Below, one piece after another: positions 18,061-27,024 of a stretch of DNA of 64,000 nucleotides (position 1 is its first letter; the number at the start of each line of letters is the position of its first letter). This stretch comes from Halobacillus litoralis (GTDB taxonomy: Bacteria; Bacillota; Bacilli; Bacillales; Halobacillaceae). The DNA is taken from assembly GCF_004101865.1 (NCBI RefSeq), contig NZ_CP026119.1:71750-135749 (forward strand), given 5' to 3'. A program made the position numbers and the translations under genes. The notes under the pieces are model-generated. The model was not told the DNA's origin. It was given only the letters and a program-made list of their open reading frames with translations, and did not search any database.

Positions 18061-18657
18061 ATGAGTCAAACAATAATGGAACAACCAAACCCTACTCACA
18101 CAATAGATGCATTGCTAGAACATGACTTTTATACACTGCAACACTCCTTGCGAGTAGCTGAATTACTCTACAATTTTGGATGTTATTTAGGATTTCGAAG
18201 AGAACATCTAAAGGAACTATATTACTTAGGTATTGAACATGACCTCGGAAAGCTTGATGTGCCTAAGAAAACTTTGAACAAAAAAGGAAAATTAACTTCT
18301 GATGAACTAGGCCCCATACTTGAACATCCTATAAAAGGGTATCAGATGGTGAAAAAAAAGGACTTGTATCCTCCTAACTTGCTAGAGGGGATCTTATATC
18401 ACCATGAAAACCTCGATGGTTCAGGATATCCCTATGGCCTAAAGGCGAATAAGATTCCGTTATATGCTAGGATCTTGAGGATTGTAGATAGTTACGATGC
18501 CATGACTACAAATCGAAGCTATTCTAAAGCCCTTACTATAGATAAGTCACTAACGGAACTCCAAGTGTTCGGTGGTTCCTATTACGATGAAGAGCTAGTT
18601 AAAAAGTTTGTGAGTATGGTAGGAAGTTTACCTAAAAACAAATCTAAAATTAACTAA
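18061..18657 (+). CDS. HD-GYP domain cyclic-di-GMP phosphodiesterase
   Basis: A 198-residue single-domain protein. The HD motif is at EHDLGK (~residue 59-64), followed by HP near residue 92 and HHENLDGSGYP (~113-123), the diagnostic HD-GYP triplet, then the DSYDAMTTNRSY block. These residues bind the metal centre that hydrolyses c-di-GMP. There is no sensor domain. ATG 18061 follows AAGGAGTG, 12 bases after the previous gene. It lies directly before the Tad operon, so it probably links pilus function to second messenger level. A role as a regulator without catalysis is possible. Confidence 0.88.
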   Translation: MSQTIMEQPNPTHTIDALLEHDFYTLQHSLRVAELLYNFGCYLGFRREHLKELYYLGIEHDLGKLDVPKKTLNKKGKLTSDELGPILEHPIKGYQMVKKKDLYPPNLLEGILYHHENLDGSGYPYGLKANKIPLYARILRIVDSYDAMTTNRSYSKALTIDKSLTELQVFGGSYYDEELVKKFVSMVGSLPKNKSKIN

Positions 18658-18699
18658 TCACATATGGGAAAATACTCCATACTTTTATTGACTCTACCA

Positions 18700-18910
18700 A
18701 ACATAAGTGCTACTATTATTTTTATAAACATCCTTTCTGAAAGTTTTTATAAACCTCAGAAATGGATTCTTTCTGAAGAAAGAATTCCCAGTCATTCTCA
18801 CCCGGATGGCTGGGCTCCCAATTTCATACATTAACGGGAAGACCCGAAAAGATCATGAATGCGACATTTCTGTCTGCAATCATCATGGTTTTTTCGGGTC
18901 TTTTTTTATG
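18700..18910 (+). promoter_or_regulatory. Structured leader and terminators before the Tad operon
   Basis: An extended -10 candidate TGC-TACTAT lies at 18708-18716. It is followed by several hairpins: GGATTCTTTC-TGAA-GAAAGAATTCC (about 18763-18788), CCCAGTCAT/ATGGCTGGG (18787-18815), and finally a strong terminator with arms GACCCGAAAA (18841-18850) and TTTTCGGGTC (18891-18900) followed by T7. The ribosome site of the first Tad gene comes after it. The layout suggests attenuation of the pilus operon. Confidence 0.6.
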
Positions 18911-18939
18911 TGAAAAACTTTTCTACGCGGAGTGAGCAT

Positions 18940-20442
18940 ATGAAAAAAGTCCTTCTGGCTATAGGTAATACAGAATTCAGTAAGATATTAAAAAACCATA
19001 TTGATAGACATTCGAACTCATTTCTTCTATGTGATCAAGAAGTGATGCATCACCGGTATTTAGAAGAAATGATTGAAGTCAACGAACCGAACATTATCAT
19101 AGTCCATGATTATTATTTGCCGACTGATGTGAATACGACCGAGGAGAGAGAATACGAGTGGTTAAACTTCGCTCTAGAACTAAGAAAGAAATATGAGGAC
19201 ACCATTCGATTGGTCTTTCTATGTGAGAGGGATAAACGAGATCCATTCCTGCACAACCTTATCAGTAACAATGTTTTGGACATTATTAATGATAACTCCA
19301 TAGATATTGAAGGTCTTATTGAACAACTAAAAGACATTCCCAGATTTTCGAGAGTCTCTAAGTTTGTACATAATTCAAAACAAGCTTTATATGAGGATAT
19401 ATCGGAAACGGTTGAAGCGGAAGAAGTAGAGGACACTAGTTCTACACCTGTGCCAACGCAAAAAGAGGAACAAAGAAAGGAAAGTACACATAAGAAAAGA
19501 GACCGTCCTGTTGTTCAAAAGGTAGTAGAAAAAAAGGTTGTTAATAAACAGGTGGTTAAAAGGGATGTTTCAATTAATCTCCAGCAACAAGTCAATAAAG
19601 TTGTCGGAGTCCCTGTTGAAAAGAAAATTGTTCTGATAGGTAGTCCATTTAAGCGAAGCGGCTGCACATTTATTTCACACCTTTTAGCGAGAGAGTTGGC
19701 AAAAATGAATGTGAGTTCCACTTATATTGAAAGCCCGTATGAGGCTCCATATACATACGATCGATTCTTTGGACATGAGTTTACTAAGAATTACAAAAGC
19801 AAATTTTATCAATACATCAAGACACTCGACATAGGAGAAGAGTTAGATTTTGACTGGACGCATGATGACATTCAGATGGTAGCTCTTAACCCAACGGATG
19901 AGCCGACATATAGTAAAGATTCTTTACCGTTTGAAGTCTTCATGAAGGTTTTAATGTCTACATCTTCTACTGTAACCATCGTTGATGTAGGAAACCAATG
20001 GGAGAATGAAGTGTTTCAAGATATATACGATATTGCTTCTAACGTGTATATCGTCATGGAACCGGACATTAGCAACATTCAAATGCTTCAAGACCCAAAC
20101 AGCTCTTTCCAGACATTTTGCAACAAGATTATGAAGGACAAGAAAACAAAGGTAATCGGAAATCGCTTTGAAGAAGGTTTGATGAAAAATGACCTAATCA
20201 ATGAAGTGTTTGTGAATAAGCTACTCACATATTTAGAAGTGTTTCCATCCAAGGAAGTTTTTGATTGTCAGATGGATGGAGGTTTCCTTAACGATCATCC
20301 GAAGTATCAAGAAGGGATACACCGTTCCCTTAAGCCAATATTAAATGAGCTGCTTCCCCAAGAGTTTATAAAGAAGTTATCCAAGCAAAAAGGATTACTT
20401 AGAGGGATATTCAATAAGTCCATCACAATATCTAAAGATTAA
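18940..20442 (+). CDS. TadZ/CpaE-like protein with degenerate P-loop
   Basis: A 500-residue protein. Residues 1-120 resemble a receiver-like (REC) fold without the standard phosphorylation triad; residues ~150-215 are a charged Lys/Glu/Val linker; residues ~225-460 resemble a MinD/ParA-type ATPase. The P-loop region reads GSPFKRSGCTF, lacking the canonical GK[ST]. CpaE/TadZ proteins place the Tad secretion machine at a cell pole. ATG 18940 follows GGAGTGAG. It is the first gene of the Tad operon; a second TadZ-like gene follows at 21217, so this one may be a regulatory partner. Confidence 0.68.
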   Translation: MKKVLLAIGNTEFSKILKNHIDRHSNSFLLCDQEVMHHRYLEEMIEVNEPNIIIVHDYYLPTDVNTTEEREYEWLNFALELRKKYEDTIRLVFLCERDKRDPFLHNLISNNVLDIINDNSIDIEGLIEQLKDIPRFSRVSKFVHNSKQALYEDISETVEAEEVEDTSSTPVPTQKEEQRKESTHKKRDRPVVQKVVEKKVVNKQVVKRDVSINLQQQVNKVVGVPVEKKIVLIGSPFKRSGCTFISHLLARELAKMNVSSTYIESPYEAPYTYDRFFGHEFTKNYKSKFYQYIKTLDIGEELDFDWTHDDIQMVALNPTDEPTYSKDSLPFEVFMKVLMSTSSTVTIVDVGNQWENEVFQDIYDIASNVYIVMEPDISNIQMLQDPNSSFQTFCNKIMKDKKTKVIGNRFEEGLMKNDLINEVFVNKLLTYLEVFPSKEVFDCQMDGGFLNDHPKYQEGIHRSLKPILNELLPQEFIKKLSKQKGLLRGIFNKSITISKD

Positions 20443-20456
20443 ACAGGAGGGTAACC

Positions 20457-21200
20457 ATGAAACCACGTACGAAGATAATTTTAGGGATTTTCACCTCGTT
20501 ATTATTACTTGCTTTAATACCGACTTACGATATCTTTCTGAAAGACAAGATTGACAGTACAGCGGTAGTAGTAGTGAAAGCAGATACAGAAATTAAAACA
20601 AATCAAACGATTGAACCCGAAATGCTCAGTATTGAAAGAAGAAGAAAACAAGATTTAGTAGATGACGTTGTATTAGCAGATGAAATCAATGATATCACTG
20701 GCAAGGAAGCTGCTGAATTATTAGTAAGCAATTCAATGGTTTCTAAGAAGATGATTGATTATGAACAAATGCTACCTAATCCGGATGAAAAAGAAGCTAT
20801 ACGTCCCATCGTAAGCGACATGATATACGCTAAACCAGGAAGTTTGCGTCGTAAAGATAATATCGACATTTATACAATTAGTGGGGATGTAACAGATAAA
20901 AGAATGGCGGAAACCAGCGAAGATACAGAGGATAATGAAGTATCGAGTGAAGATGTGAAGAAAGCTGAGAAAGAAGCCTTGAAAACTCCACTCCTCACCA
21001 ATGTTCGTGTTGTTTATGTGAAAGACTCGGCAAACAATGAAGTTACTGGAGAAGACGGCAAAGTAGTTGCAAAAGGAGAACGATTGAATGCAACGGGTAA
21101 TATTTCCGACTTAGAAGTGATTTTAAATGAAGAGGATTTCAATAAATTGATGAAAGCAGTTATTGAAGATAACCAAAAGCTCTATATCACTTATAACTAA
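20457..21200 (+). CDS. cpaB: CpaB/RcpC-like Tad pilus assembly protein (SAF domain)
   Basis: A 247-residue protein with an N-terminal membrane anchor (residues 7-28) and a following SAF-like domain: the VVVVKADTEIKTNQTI segment and later repeats of this type match CpaB/RcpC. A charged linker lies at ~140-180. In Tad systems CpaB supports pilus passage through the envelope. AGGAGG precedes ATG 20457. Its place between two TadZ-like genes and before TadA confirms the context. Confidence 0.75.
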   Translation: MKPRTKIILGIFTSLLLLALIPTYDIFLKDKIDSTAVVVVKADTEIKTNQTIEPEMLSIERRRKQDLVDDVVLADEINDITGKEAAELLVSNSMVSKKMIDYEQMLPNPDEKEAIRPIVSDMIYAKPGSLRRKDNIDIYTISGDVTDKRMAETSEDTEDNEVSSEDVKKAEKEALKTPLLTNVRVVYVKDSANNEVTGEDGKVVAKGERLNATGNISDLEVILNEEDFNKLMKAVIEDNQKLYITYN

Positions 21201-21216
21201 CAAGGAGGAAACTTAA

Positions 21217-22410
21217 ATGAACATCGGTGTCATTAGTAAAAACAGTCAGTATAAAGAGCTTCTAGAAAAGAATGAGCTTGTAGAACTTGCTCCTTTACGT
21301 TCAGAACTAAAACAAGAGTACAACTTCAGTATCGACATAGATGCACTTCTTATAGATGGAGAGACGTTTTCTTATGAGCAACTTGCTTCCGTTCGCAATG
21401 TGTTTCCAGAAATCCCCGTGTTTTATAAAATTTCAGGAATGAAAACGCATGAATCTATTCGAACGGTCCAAAGGTTATGTGCAGCTCACTTAATAAAACC
21501 AATTACCGAAGGATTAACTTACGAACAATGTACAAATCAGATTTTACAGTTCATGGCCAAAGAAAAAGGATTGGAAAGTAACAAGGTCGTAACGTTTTTT
21601 GGTACACATAGCGGTGCTGGTGTTAGTACCACTGTTTTAAATATAGCGGAAGCAGTCTCCCAAAAAGCACAAGAGAAAGTACTGGTGCTAAGTTTAAATG
21701 CTTGGGACCCTTCCGACTACTTTCTAAATTACAAAGGGAAATATCTCAATGACTTAAAAGTTGATTTAAAGAACAAGAACCTCACTTCTTCGAACCTTAG
21801 AGAGGCACTGTTCCAACATCATAACTTTTATCACCTTGCAGGGAATAGAGATATTAAACTTCAACGATACTTCACTAATGAAGAAATTGAACATTTGATT
21901 GAAGTGGCCAAGGAATCCTTCGACTTAATCCTTATAGATGGAGGCACTCACTTTGATACTGCGTTAGCTACTCAAGCATATGTCTCGAGTAACCTTAGAT
22001 TTATTGTTACGAACCAAGAAGATAAGGGTTATCGAGGTTATTTTCCACACGTTTTCCAACAACTAATTGAACCGTCAGGTGGAAAAAAATCAGATTTTAT
22101 GCTTATCATTAACCGCTTTCAACCAAGCATGTCTTTGATAAATGAAAAAGATCTTGAAGAAGAGCTTGAAATTGACCGGTTAGCCACAATTCCAGATATG
22201 GATGTTTTAGGAGCTGTTTCAATTCGTCAAAAGAAACTACTTTATACGACCTCAGAACGAATGTACACCAAAGAAATAGATACAATCGCCAACGTAATAT
22301 TCTCTGAAGCTAACCTAACACTAGCTCCTAATCTTGAACAAACCAACGAGAAAAAAGGTGTATTAAGAGGGATATTCCGTAAGAAGAAGGAGGTTGAGAA
22401 GACATGGTAA
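21217..22410 (+). CDS. tadZ: TadZ/CpaE-type MinD-like localisation ATPase
   Basis: A 397-residue protein with an N-terminal receiver-like domain (1-110) and a MinD/ParA-like ATPase domain (~125-370). The P-loop GTHSGAGVST (~129-138) is of deviant type, with V in the place of the usual K. DLILIDGG (~238-245) is the Walker B-like strand. TadZ/CpaE proteins anchor the Tad machine at a pole. AAGGAGG precedes ATG 21217; the last bases overlap the TadA gene by seven. Confidence 0.8.
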   Translation: MNIGVISKNSQYKELLEKNELVELAPLRSELKQEYNFSIDIDALLIDGETFSYEQLASVRNVFPEIPVFYKISGMKTHESIRTVQRLCAAHLIKPITEGLTYEQCTNQILQFMAKEKGLESNKVVTFFGTHSGAGVSTTVLNIAEAVSQKAQEKVLVLSLNAWDPSDYFLNYKGKYLNDLKVDLKNKNLTSSNLREALFQHHNFYHLAGNRDIKLQRYFTNEEIEHLIEVAKESFDLILIDGGTHFDTALATQAYVSSNLRFIVTNQEDKGYRGYFPHVFQQLIEPSGGKKSDFMLIINRFQPSMSLINEKDLEEELEIDRLATIPDMDVLGAVSIRQKKLLYTTSERMYTKEIDTIANVIFSEANLTLAPNLEQTNEKKGVLRGIFRKKKEVEKTW

Positions 22411-23939
22411 GAACTTTTGACAAAATATTTCCTAAAGAAGCAGAAGGCATCGATATGAGGGTAACAGAAGATGCCCAGCCTTATGATCCGTCCAAGTGGT
22501 TAACAAAACAGATTGAGAAGAAAGGATTGGACTCAAATACAGTCACCACCTTTCAAAGGAAAAAATCATTTAATGCCATTTGTGAACTTGTAAGGAAACA
22601 CCTTGATACATCTAATGAATCAGGAATCCAATCGGAAGAGCAAAAAAGGAAAGATGCGGAGAGGTTGGAACTTCAACATAAAGCAGTTATTGGTGACCAG
22701 GCAGCTATGAATTATTTCGTAGCACAGATTAATGAAGTGTTACGAAAAATTAATGTCACCTCCGGGGATTTTCCTGGATTTTATGATTCTCTAGGGGAAG
22801 CCATATTCCACGAAGTATGGGGGGTAAGCGTTCTTCATAAGTGGGAGATTTATCCTCAATCAGAAGCAGCTGTTATCCGTGGAAGAGAGCTATGGATTGA
22901 TATTGACGGGGATTTTGTAAAGCAGGAGGAAGAATTCGGAGACGATGATGTTGTACAGAGAGTTAAGAGAACTTTTACTTTACGGACTAAAGATGCAGTC
23001 ATTAACGAGCAGAGTCCAGAGCTTGAAATAGAAAGAGAAGATGGTAGTCGTATAACAATGATTCAACAACCAAGATCCCGCCAGGACTACATAATGTTTC
23101 GCCGCTTCATTGTAAAAGATATAAGTCTCGTTGAACAATCACGAAAGAAGACAATCAAAGAAGAAGATGTACCCCTTTTCCGAGCATTATCAAGAACGAT
23201 GCCAAATACCATATTCGCGGGAAGGGTCCGGTCAGCTAAATCGACCTTTATGAAATCCATGCTTAGAGAACGCGATTCTTCCTATGTCATTGCTGGGATA
23301 GAAAAACACTTTGAGTTGGGATTAACTTCTCAGCTGCCTGATCGTTTATGTTTTGAAGTACAGGCGAAAGAAGGAGACTTACATGAAGCTATGCCGCGGC
23401 TATTAAGGATGGAACACGACTTTATTGTTGTGGGTGAGATTCGCTCTTTAGAAACGGAAGGCTATATGCAAGCATGTGAACGTGGTGAACGTGGCGCTTA
23501 TGCTACATATCACCTTACAAAGGTGGACCATGTAGTCAAACAGATCACCAGACACGTTTTGGATGAGTTTTCTAACCGTAATTTTGAAAACGAATTGGAG
23601 CGTGTGGCTAGGAATTTAGATGTTGTTGTCACAATGGGGACAGACCGCGACAGAAGAACAAAACGTGTGCTAGGTGTCACAGAAGTGATTTGGGATGAAG
23701 AAAAGAAAGAGGCTCGTACTGTGGACTTAGTAAGATACAGCGAAATTACAAGGGAATATTACTATTCATCTAACATTTCTAAAGACTTGTTGTACTTGAT
23801 GGCTCAAGAAAACCTCGAAGAAGCTAAGATATTAATTCAGTTGCTTAAGAAAAGAGAGAAGGAATCTCCTATGAGTGACCTTGATCGTATCAAGGATACG
23901 CTCTTGGACGATTTACTAGGAGGTGAATCCGTTGTTTGA
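22404..23939 (+). CDS. tadA: TadA/CpaF secretion ATPase
   Basis: A 511-residue type II/IV secretion ATPase that powers Tad pilus assembly at the inner face of the membrane. The Walker A region reads GRVRSAKST (~residues 273-281), with Ala in place of the usual Gly before Lys. Walker B is FIVVGEIRS (~340-348), and a HIS-box-like segment YATYHLTK follows near 370. The N-terminal ~230 residues form the usual helical and sensory part. It overlaps tadZ by seven bases and tadB by eight. VirB11 proteins are related, but TadB and TadC next to it fix the Tad assignment. Confidence 0.88.
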   Translation: MVRTFDKIFPKEAEGIDMRVTEDAQPYDPSKWLTKQIEKKGLDSNTVTTFQRKKSFNAICELVRKHLDTSNESGIQSEEQKRKDAERLELQHKAVIGDQAAMNYFVAQINEVLRKINVTSGDFPGFYDSLGEAIFHEVWGVSVLHKWEIYPQSEAAVIRGRELWIDIDGDFVKQEEEFGDDDVVQRVKRTFTLRTKDAVINEQSPELEIEREDGSRITMIQQPRSRQDYIMFRRFIVKDISLVEQSRKKTIKEEDVPLFRALSRTMPNTIFAGRVRSAKSTFMKSMLRERDSSYVIAGIEKHFELGLTSQLPDRLCFEVQAKEGDLHEAMPRLLRMEHDFIVVGEIRSLETEGYMQACERGERGAYATYHLTKVDHVVKQITRHVLDEFSNRNFENELERVARNLDVVVTMGTDRDRRTKRVLGVTEVIWDEEKKEARTVDLVRYSEITREYYYSSNISKDLLYLMAQENLEEAKILIQLLKKREKESPMSDLDRIKDTLLDDLLGGESVV

Positions 23940-24921
23940 TTTAAAACTTGATCTTTTCTTCCATTGGTTTTGGGGTGATGGGATATTTTATCTTCTATAT
24001 ATTACCCTTACTCTTACCATCATTAGCACATTAAACGTACTTATGGCAGCTCCTATGAAAGAACGTTATGGCCAATGGCAACATATGTATCGCCTTCGAA
24101 AAATTAGGGTGAACGCTGCAAAAGAAAAAGAAACATATGCTAATCCCTTATTAAATCATTTGTTCCTACTTAACAAAGCAGTAAGAAAAGGTGAGGGCGA
24201 TGTATTGTCATTCTTGATCATAACAGGCTTACTATTCGTTGCTACTTTTTCTTTTACCATCTATCAATTTACCGATTTCGTTTTATCTTTAGTGATATCA
24301 ATTCTAGCTAGCTTGGTTCCATACCTCTTCCTTGTTATGAGGCTCCAGAAGTTAAGGCATTTAATGGAGGAGGATTTTCTGAATATTGTTCAAAGCTTAA
24401 CTCATAATTACAATGCGAACCAATACGACATGTACTACTCCCTTGTAGCAACTCAAAAAAATATTCGAGATAAAAAACTAAGGTCAGTAATGCTGAATCT
24501 CATTTCGGATTTACATGCAGCTAAAAATGAGGAAGAGCTACGCAGGGCTATAGATGTATTTATATACACAGCTGGAACAAGTTGGGCGAAAAGATTAGGA
24601 AACATCATTATAAAGTCTTACTTAAATAATGAAAATGTTTTGCAAACTTTACTAAAACTCACAAGACAAATCGAAAAGACTGAGGAGATGTTAGAGCAAG
24701 AAAAGTCCCATACTGCTGATGTGGTCCTTACTGGCTATTCAACAGTACCAATATTTATTGCATCGCTTATTTTGGGATATTACATGAGTGGCGCACAAGA
24801 TTGGGTGAGTTTACAGTTTCACAATCAATGGAGTTTATTGTTTTTTACTTTGAGTTTAATAGGAGTTGTGTTTTCTGTAATCACTGCTGTATTGATTAAG
24901 CGTCCTAAAAACGATTTATAA
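23932..24921 (+). CDS. tadB: TadB-like inner-membrane platform protein
   Basis: A 329-residue protein with one N-terminal helix (~15-38), a helical cytoplasmic part, paired helices (~85-135) and two C-terminal membrane helices (~270-325), the usual T2SSF/TadB layout. TTG 23932 is chosen because AGGAGG (23918-23923) stands eight bases upstream; it overlaps the tadA stop. It forms the platform with TadC. Confidence 0.82.
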   Translation: MFDLKLDLFFHWFWGDGIFYLLYITLTLTIISTLNVLMAAPMKERYGQWQHMYRLRKIRVNAAKEKETYANPLLNHLFLLNKAVRKGEGDVLSFLIITGLLFVATFSFTIYQFTDFVLSLVISILASLVPYLFLVMRLQKLRHLMEEDFLNIVQSLTHNYNANQYDMYYSLVATQKNIRDKKLRSVMLNLISDLHAAKNEEELRRAIDVFIYTAGTSWAKRLGNIIIKSYLNNENVLQTLLKLTRQIEKTEEMLEQEKSHTADVVLTGYSTVPIFIASLILGYYMSGAQDWVSLQFHNQWSLLFFTLSLIGVVFSVITAVLIKRPKNDL

Positions 24922-24932
24922 GGAGGGAAGGT

Positions 24933-25841
24933 ATGGATGAAGTCTTAGTCTTTAAAATTCTTCCGTATTTCTCATACGGGTTGTTCATCATCCTTGCTTT
25001 ATCTTCTGGGGTACTCATCTATTCTGGTCTTTCAAGCAGAACGGAGAGACTTCAAACTCGATTAAGAATAAGGCAATCTGTGAAAGAAAACAATGAAAAA
25101 TTGTCACTGATGGCTGAGAAATCTAAAGCTGAAGGATGGCTGAAAGAAGCCGAATATCCCTTTAAAGTGAACGCCTTTAAATACAATATCTTTTTATATG
25201 GGTTAATCCTGGTTCTAATCTTTAACTATATAGTGGTACCTATTGCCATTGGTGAAACCATTAGTCCTTGGACTTACATTATTCTTTTAACGCTTTACGT
25301 ATTTTTACTACCGAATAATCCATATTCAATATTCGTGTATATAGTTAAAAGAGTTATTGATTATCGCGTGTCTAAAAAGAATGCCGAAGTTTTTATGCTT
25401 TATGATCTCCTTATTAATGAGCTTGAAATGATGACCACAACACGGATCAACTCTTATAACCTTCTACGAGGGATGAAACCTTATTTTGAAGTGATTAGTG
25501 GATCATTTACTAAGCTTTTAACCACTTGGAGTAGTGATGAAGGGCCGGAAAAAGCATTGGATAAATTCGCCATAGATATAGGAACAAAAGAAGCGGAATC
25601 ACTAGCTAATGTTATCAAGACACTAGATGATGTGGAACGTCACACCGCCATTGAATCATTAAAGGGGATGAATGATATGTTCGTCCAGTCTCAAATTGAA
25701 AATTACAGAAGAAGACGTAAAGTTACGACGGACCTTGCCTCGCTACCAATTCAGGCCACTCATAGGATTATCATCTTGAATATAATTATTGTTATCGTCG
25801 TTATGGTCAGCGTTCTCATGGATGCCAATAGTTCCATGTAA
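24933..25841 (+). CDS. tadC: TadC-like inner-membrane platform protein
   Basis: A 302-residue platform protein: membrane helices at ~8-30, ~85-105, ~110-135 and ~278-298, with the central helical T2SSF-type domain (LLINELEMM...RINSYNLLRGM). ATG 24933 follows AAGGAGGG. It closely follows tadB and precedes the pilin-like genes, the standard order of Tad loci. Confidence 0.82.
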   Translation: MDEVLVFKILPYFSYGLFIILALSSGVLIYSGLSSRTERLQTRLRIRQSVKENNEKLSLMAEKSKAEGWLKEAEYPFKVNAFKYNIFLYGLILVLIFNYIVVPIAIGETISPWTYIILLTLYVFLLPNNPYSIFVYIVKRVIDYRVSKKNAEVFMLYDLLINELEMMTTTRINSYNLLRGMKPYFEVISGSFTKLLTTWSSDEGPEKALDKFAIDIGTKEAESLANVIKTLDDVERHTAIESLKGMNDMFVQSQIENYRRRRKVTTDLASLPIQATHRIIILNIIIVIVVMVSVLMDANSSM

Positions 25842-25874
25842 TTATATTCAAACTTTTATAAAGGAGGTGGTTTA

Positions 25875-26009
25875 TTGAATACGACCATAAGTACATTCAT
25901 GAAGATTGCTTTGGTTGCGATTACCATTTCTTCACTTGTATTTGGAGTTTTGCTAAACAAGGTTAACGAAACGAACACAGATGTACACACCTATATTGAA
26001 AGTCATTAA
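25875..26009 (+). CDS. Miniature pilin-like peptide 1
   Basis: A 44-residue peptide starting at TTG 25875 behind AAGGAGG. Layout: eight polar residues (MNTTISTF), then MKIALVAIT... as one ~20-residue membrane helix, then ~16 polar residues. Four such peptides stand in a row behind tadC, the place of Flp pilin genes. The canonical prepilin peptidase site with Gly and Glu at +5 is not visible. Confidence 0.72.
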   Translation: MNTTISTFMKIALVAITISSLVFGVLLNKVNETNTDVHTYIESH

Positions 26010-26024
26010 GTCTGGGGGGAACTC

Positions 26025-26177
26025 ATGAGGAGCACGCTAACCCAATTCATGAGTATTGCTGCAACTGTAATTATACTTTTCACAATAGTTATAAGTGTTT
26101 CTTATGCGGCTTTGGTTGATAAAGACCAAGAACATAGAGACCATTTAAAAAGTGAATATAACTTACAAATAAAGTAG
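26025..26177 (+). CDS. Miniature pilin-like peptide 2
   Basis: A 50-residue peptide, ATG 26025 behind GGGGGGA. Its plan is the same as the neighbours (MRSTLTQFM, one membrane helix, charged tail), but the helix sequence diverges more. It may be a minor pilin. No canonical prepilin cleavage site is seen. Confidence 0.7.
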   Translation: MRSTLTQFMSIAATVIILFTIVISVSYAALVDKDQEHRDHLKSEYNLQIK

Positions 26178-26193
26178 AGGTGAAAAATAAGCA

Positions 26194-26343
26194 ATGAATA
26201 CGACCTTAAGTACATTTATGAAGATTGCATTGACGGTCATAACGATTGGTGCTCTTCTCTTCGGTACTGCTTACACCTTAATTGAAAATGAATCCGGAGA
26301 TTATGGAGATATAATGGATAGTCACCGCTCCGATTCCTTATAA
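26194..26343 (+). CDS. Miniature pilin-like peptide 3
   Basis: A 49-residue peptide, ATG 26194 behind GAGGTG. It starts MNTTLSTFMKIAL and is nearly the same as peptides 1 and 4 over the first ~30 residues, with an acidic/Ser tail. It is a probable Flp-like major or minor subunit arising by local gene duplication. Confidence 0.74.
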   Translation: MNTTLSTFMKIALTVITIGALLFGTAYTLIENESGDYGDIMDSHRSDSL

Positions 26344-26412
26344 AATTACTTATTCTGTTTATTTTTAGGGACAACCCTATAATAATAAAAAAATATCTGG
26401 AGGTTTTTTAAT

Positions 26413-26568
26413 ATGAACACAACTTTAAGCACTTTTTTCAAAATCGGAATTACAGCACTTACTATCGGGATTTTATTGTTTGGGACCGCTTATTCTATGA
26501 CTGACAGTGAAGCAGAAAGTTATGAAGGTAATACGACTAGCGTAAAGGACCAACTGCCAACACCTTAA
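26413..26568 (+). CDS. Miniature pilin-like peptide 4
   Basis: A 51-residue peptide, ATG 26413 behind GGAGG. It begins MNTTLSTFFKIGI, followed by one membrane helix ending near residue 28 and an acidic tail. It has its own 70-base upstream gap and is followed by a hairpin, so it may be expressed at a different level from peptides 1-3. Confidence 0.74.
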   Translation: MNTTLSTFFKIGITALTIGILLFGTAYSMTDSEAESYEGNTTSVKDQLPTP

Positions 26569-26580
26569 GTTTTAACTACA

Positions 26581-26610
26581 TTTAAGAGGGGGGACTCCCC
26601 CCCCTCTTAA
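26581..26610 (+). terminator. G/C hairpin after pilin genes
   Basis: TTTAAGAGGGGGG pairs with CCCCCCTCTTAAA around a short loop. No long T tract follows, so it may be an RNA-stabilising or partial terminator that sets high pilin-to-downstream ratio. Confidence 0.55.
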
Positions 26611-26631
26611 AATTATGGAGGGGAGATACAG

Positions 26632-27003
26632 ATGGCTCTTACATTGGCTAAATGGATGAATTTAATCATAGCAGTAAATATCATGTTCGCTCCAATTCTT
26701 GCTTATGTCGATAGCAAGCATAGAGCAGCTGTAGAAGTTGTGCTTCAGGAAGCTTCTAAGCAAGCATCTATAGAGGGGAGATATTCGGATGCACTTATCA
26801 GCGATATGAAGAAACAACTAGTTGATAACTATAACTTCGATGAATCTAAGTTGAACATAACAGCTACACAAACTCTAACAACTCGAGGTAATTACATAAG
26901 TGCAAGTATTGAAGCTCCTCGTGGCATTATCTTTGTTTTTAATATTTTCAACCAGGGCGCTAGAACCTTTGAAAAAGACACAAGGGTAATGAGTGAATAT
27001 TAG
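26632..27003 (+). CDS. TadE-like pseudopilin
   Basis: A 123-residue protein with one N-terminal membrane helix (~6-26) and a small extracytoplasmic domain of mixed helix/strand. Position after the pilin genes and architecture fit TadE/minor pseudopilin proteins. ATG 26632 is behind GGAGGGGAG. Sequence identity to TadE is not evident by eye, so the call rests on context. Confidence 0.6.
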   Translation: MALTLAKWMNLIIAVNIMFAPILAYVDSKHRAAVEVVLQEASKQASIEGRYSDALISDMKKQLVDNYNFDESKLNITATQTLTTRGNYISASIEAPRGIIFVFNIFNQGARTFEKDTRVMSEY

Positions 27004-27024
27004 TATTTTTTCTGAGGTGAAAGT

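Noticed and set aside
22404..23939. VirB11 assignment for the secretion ATPase
   Set aside because: The neighbours TadB, TadC, CpaB-like and TadZ-like proteins show it is the Tad ATPase.
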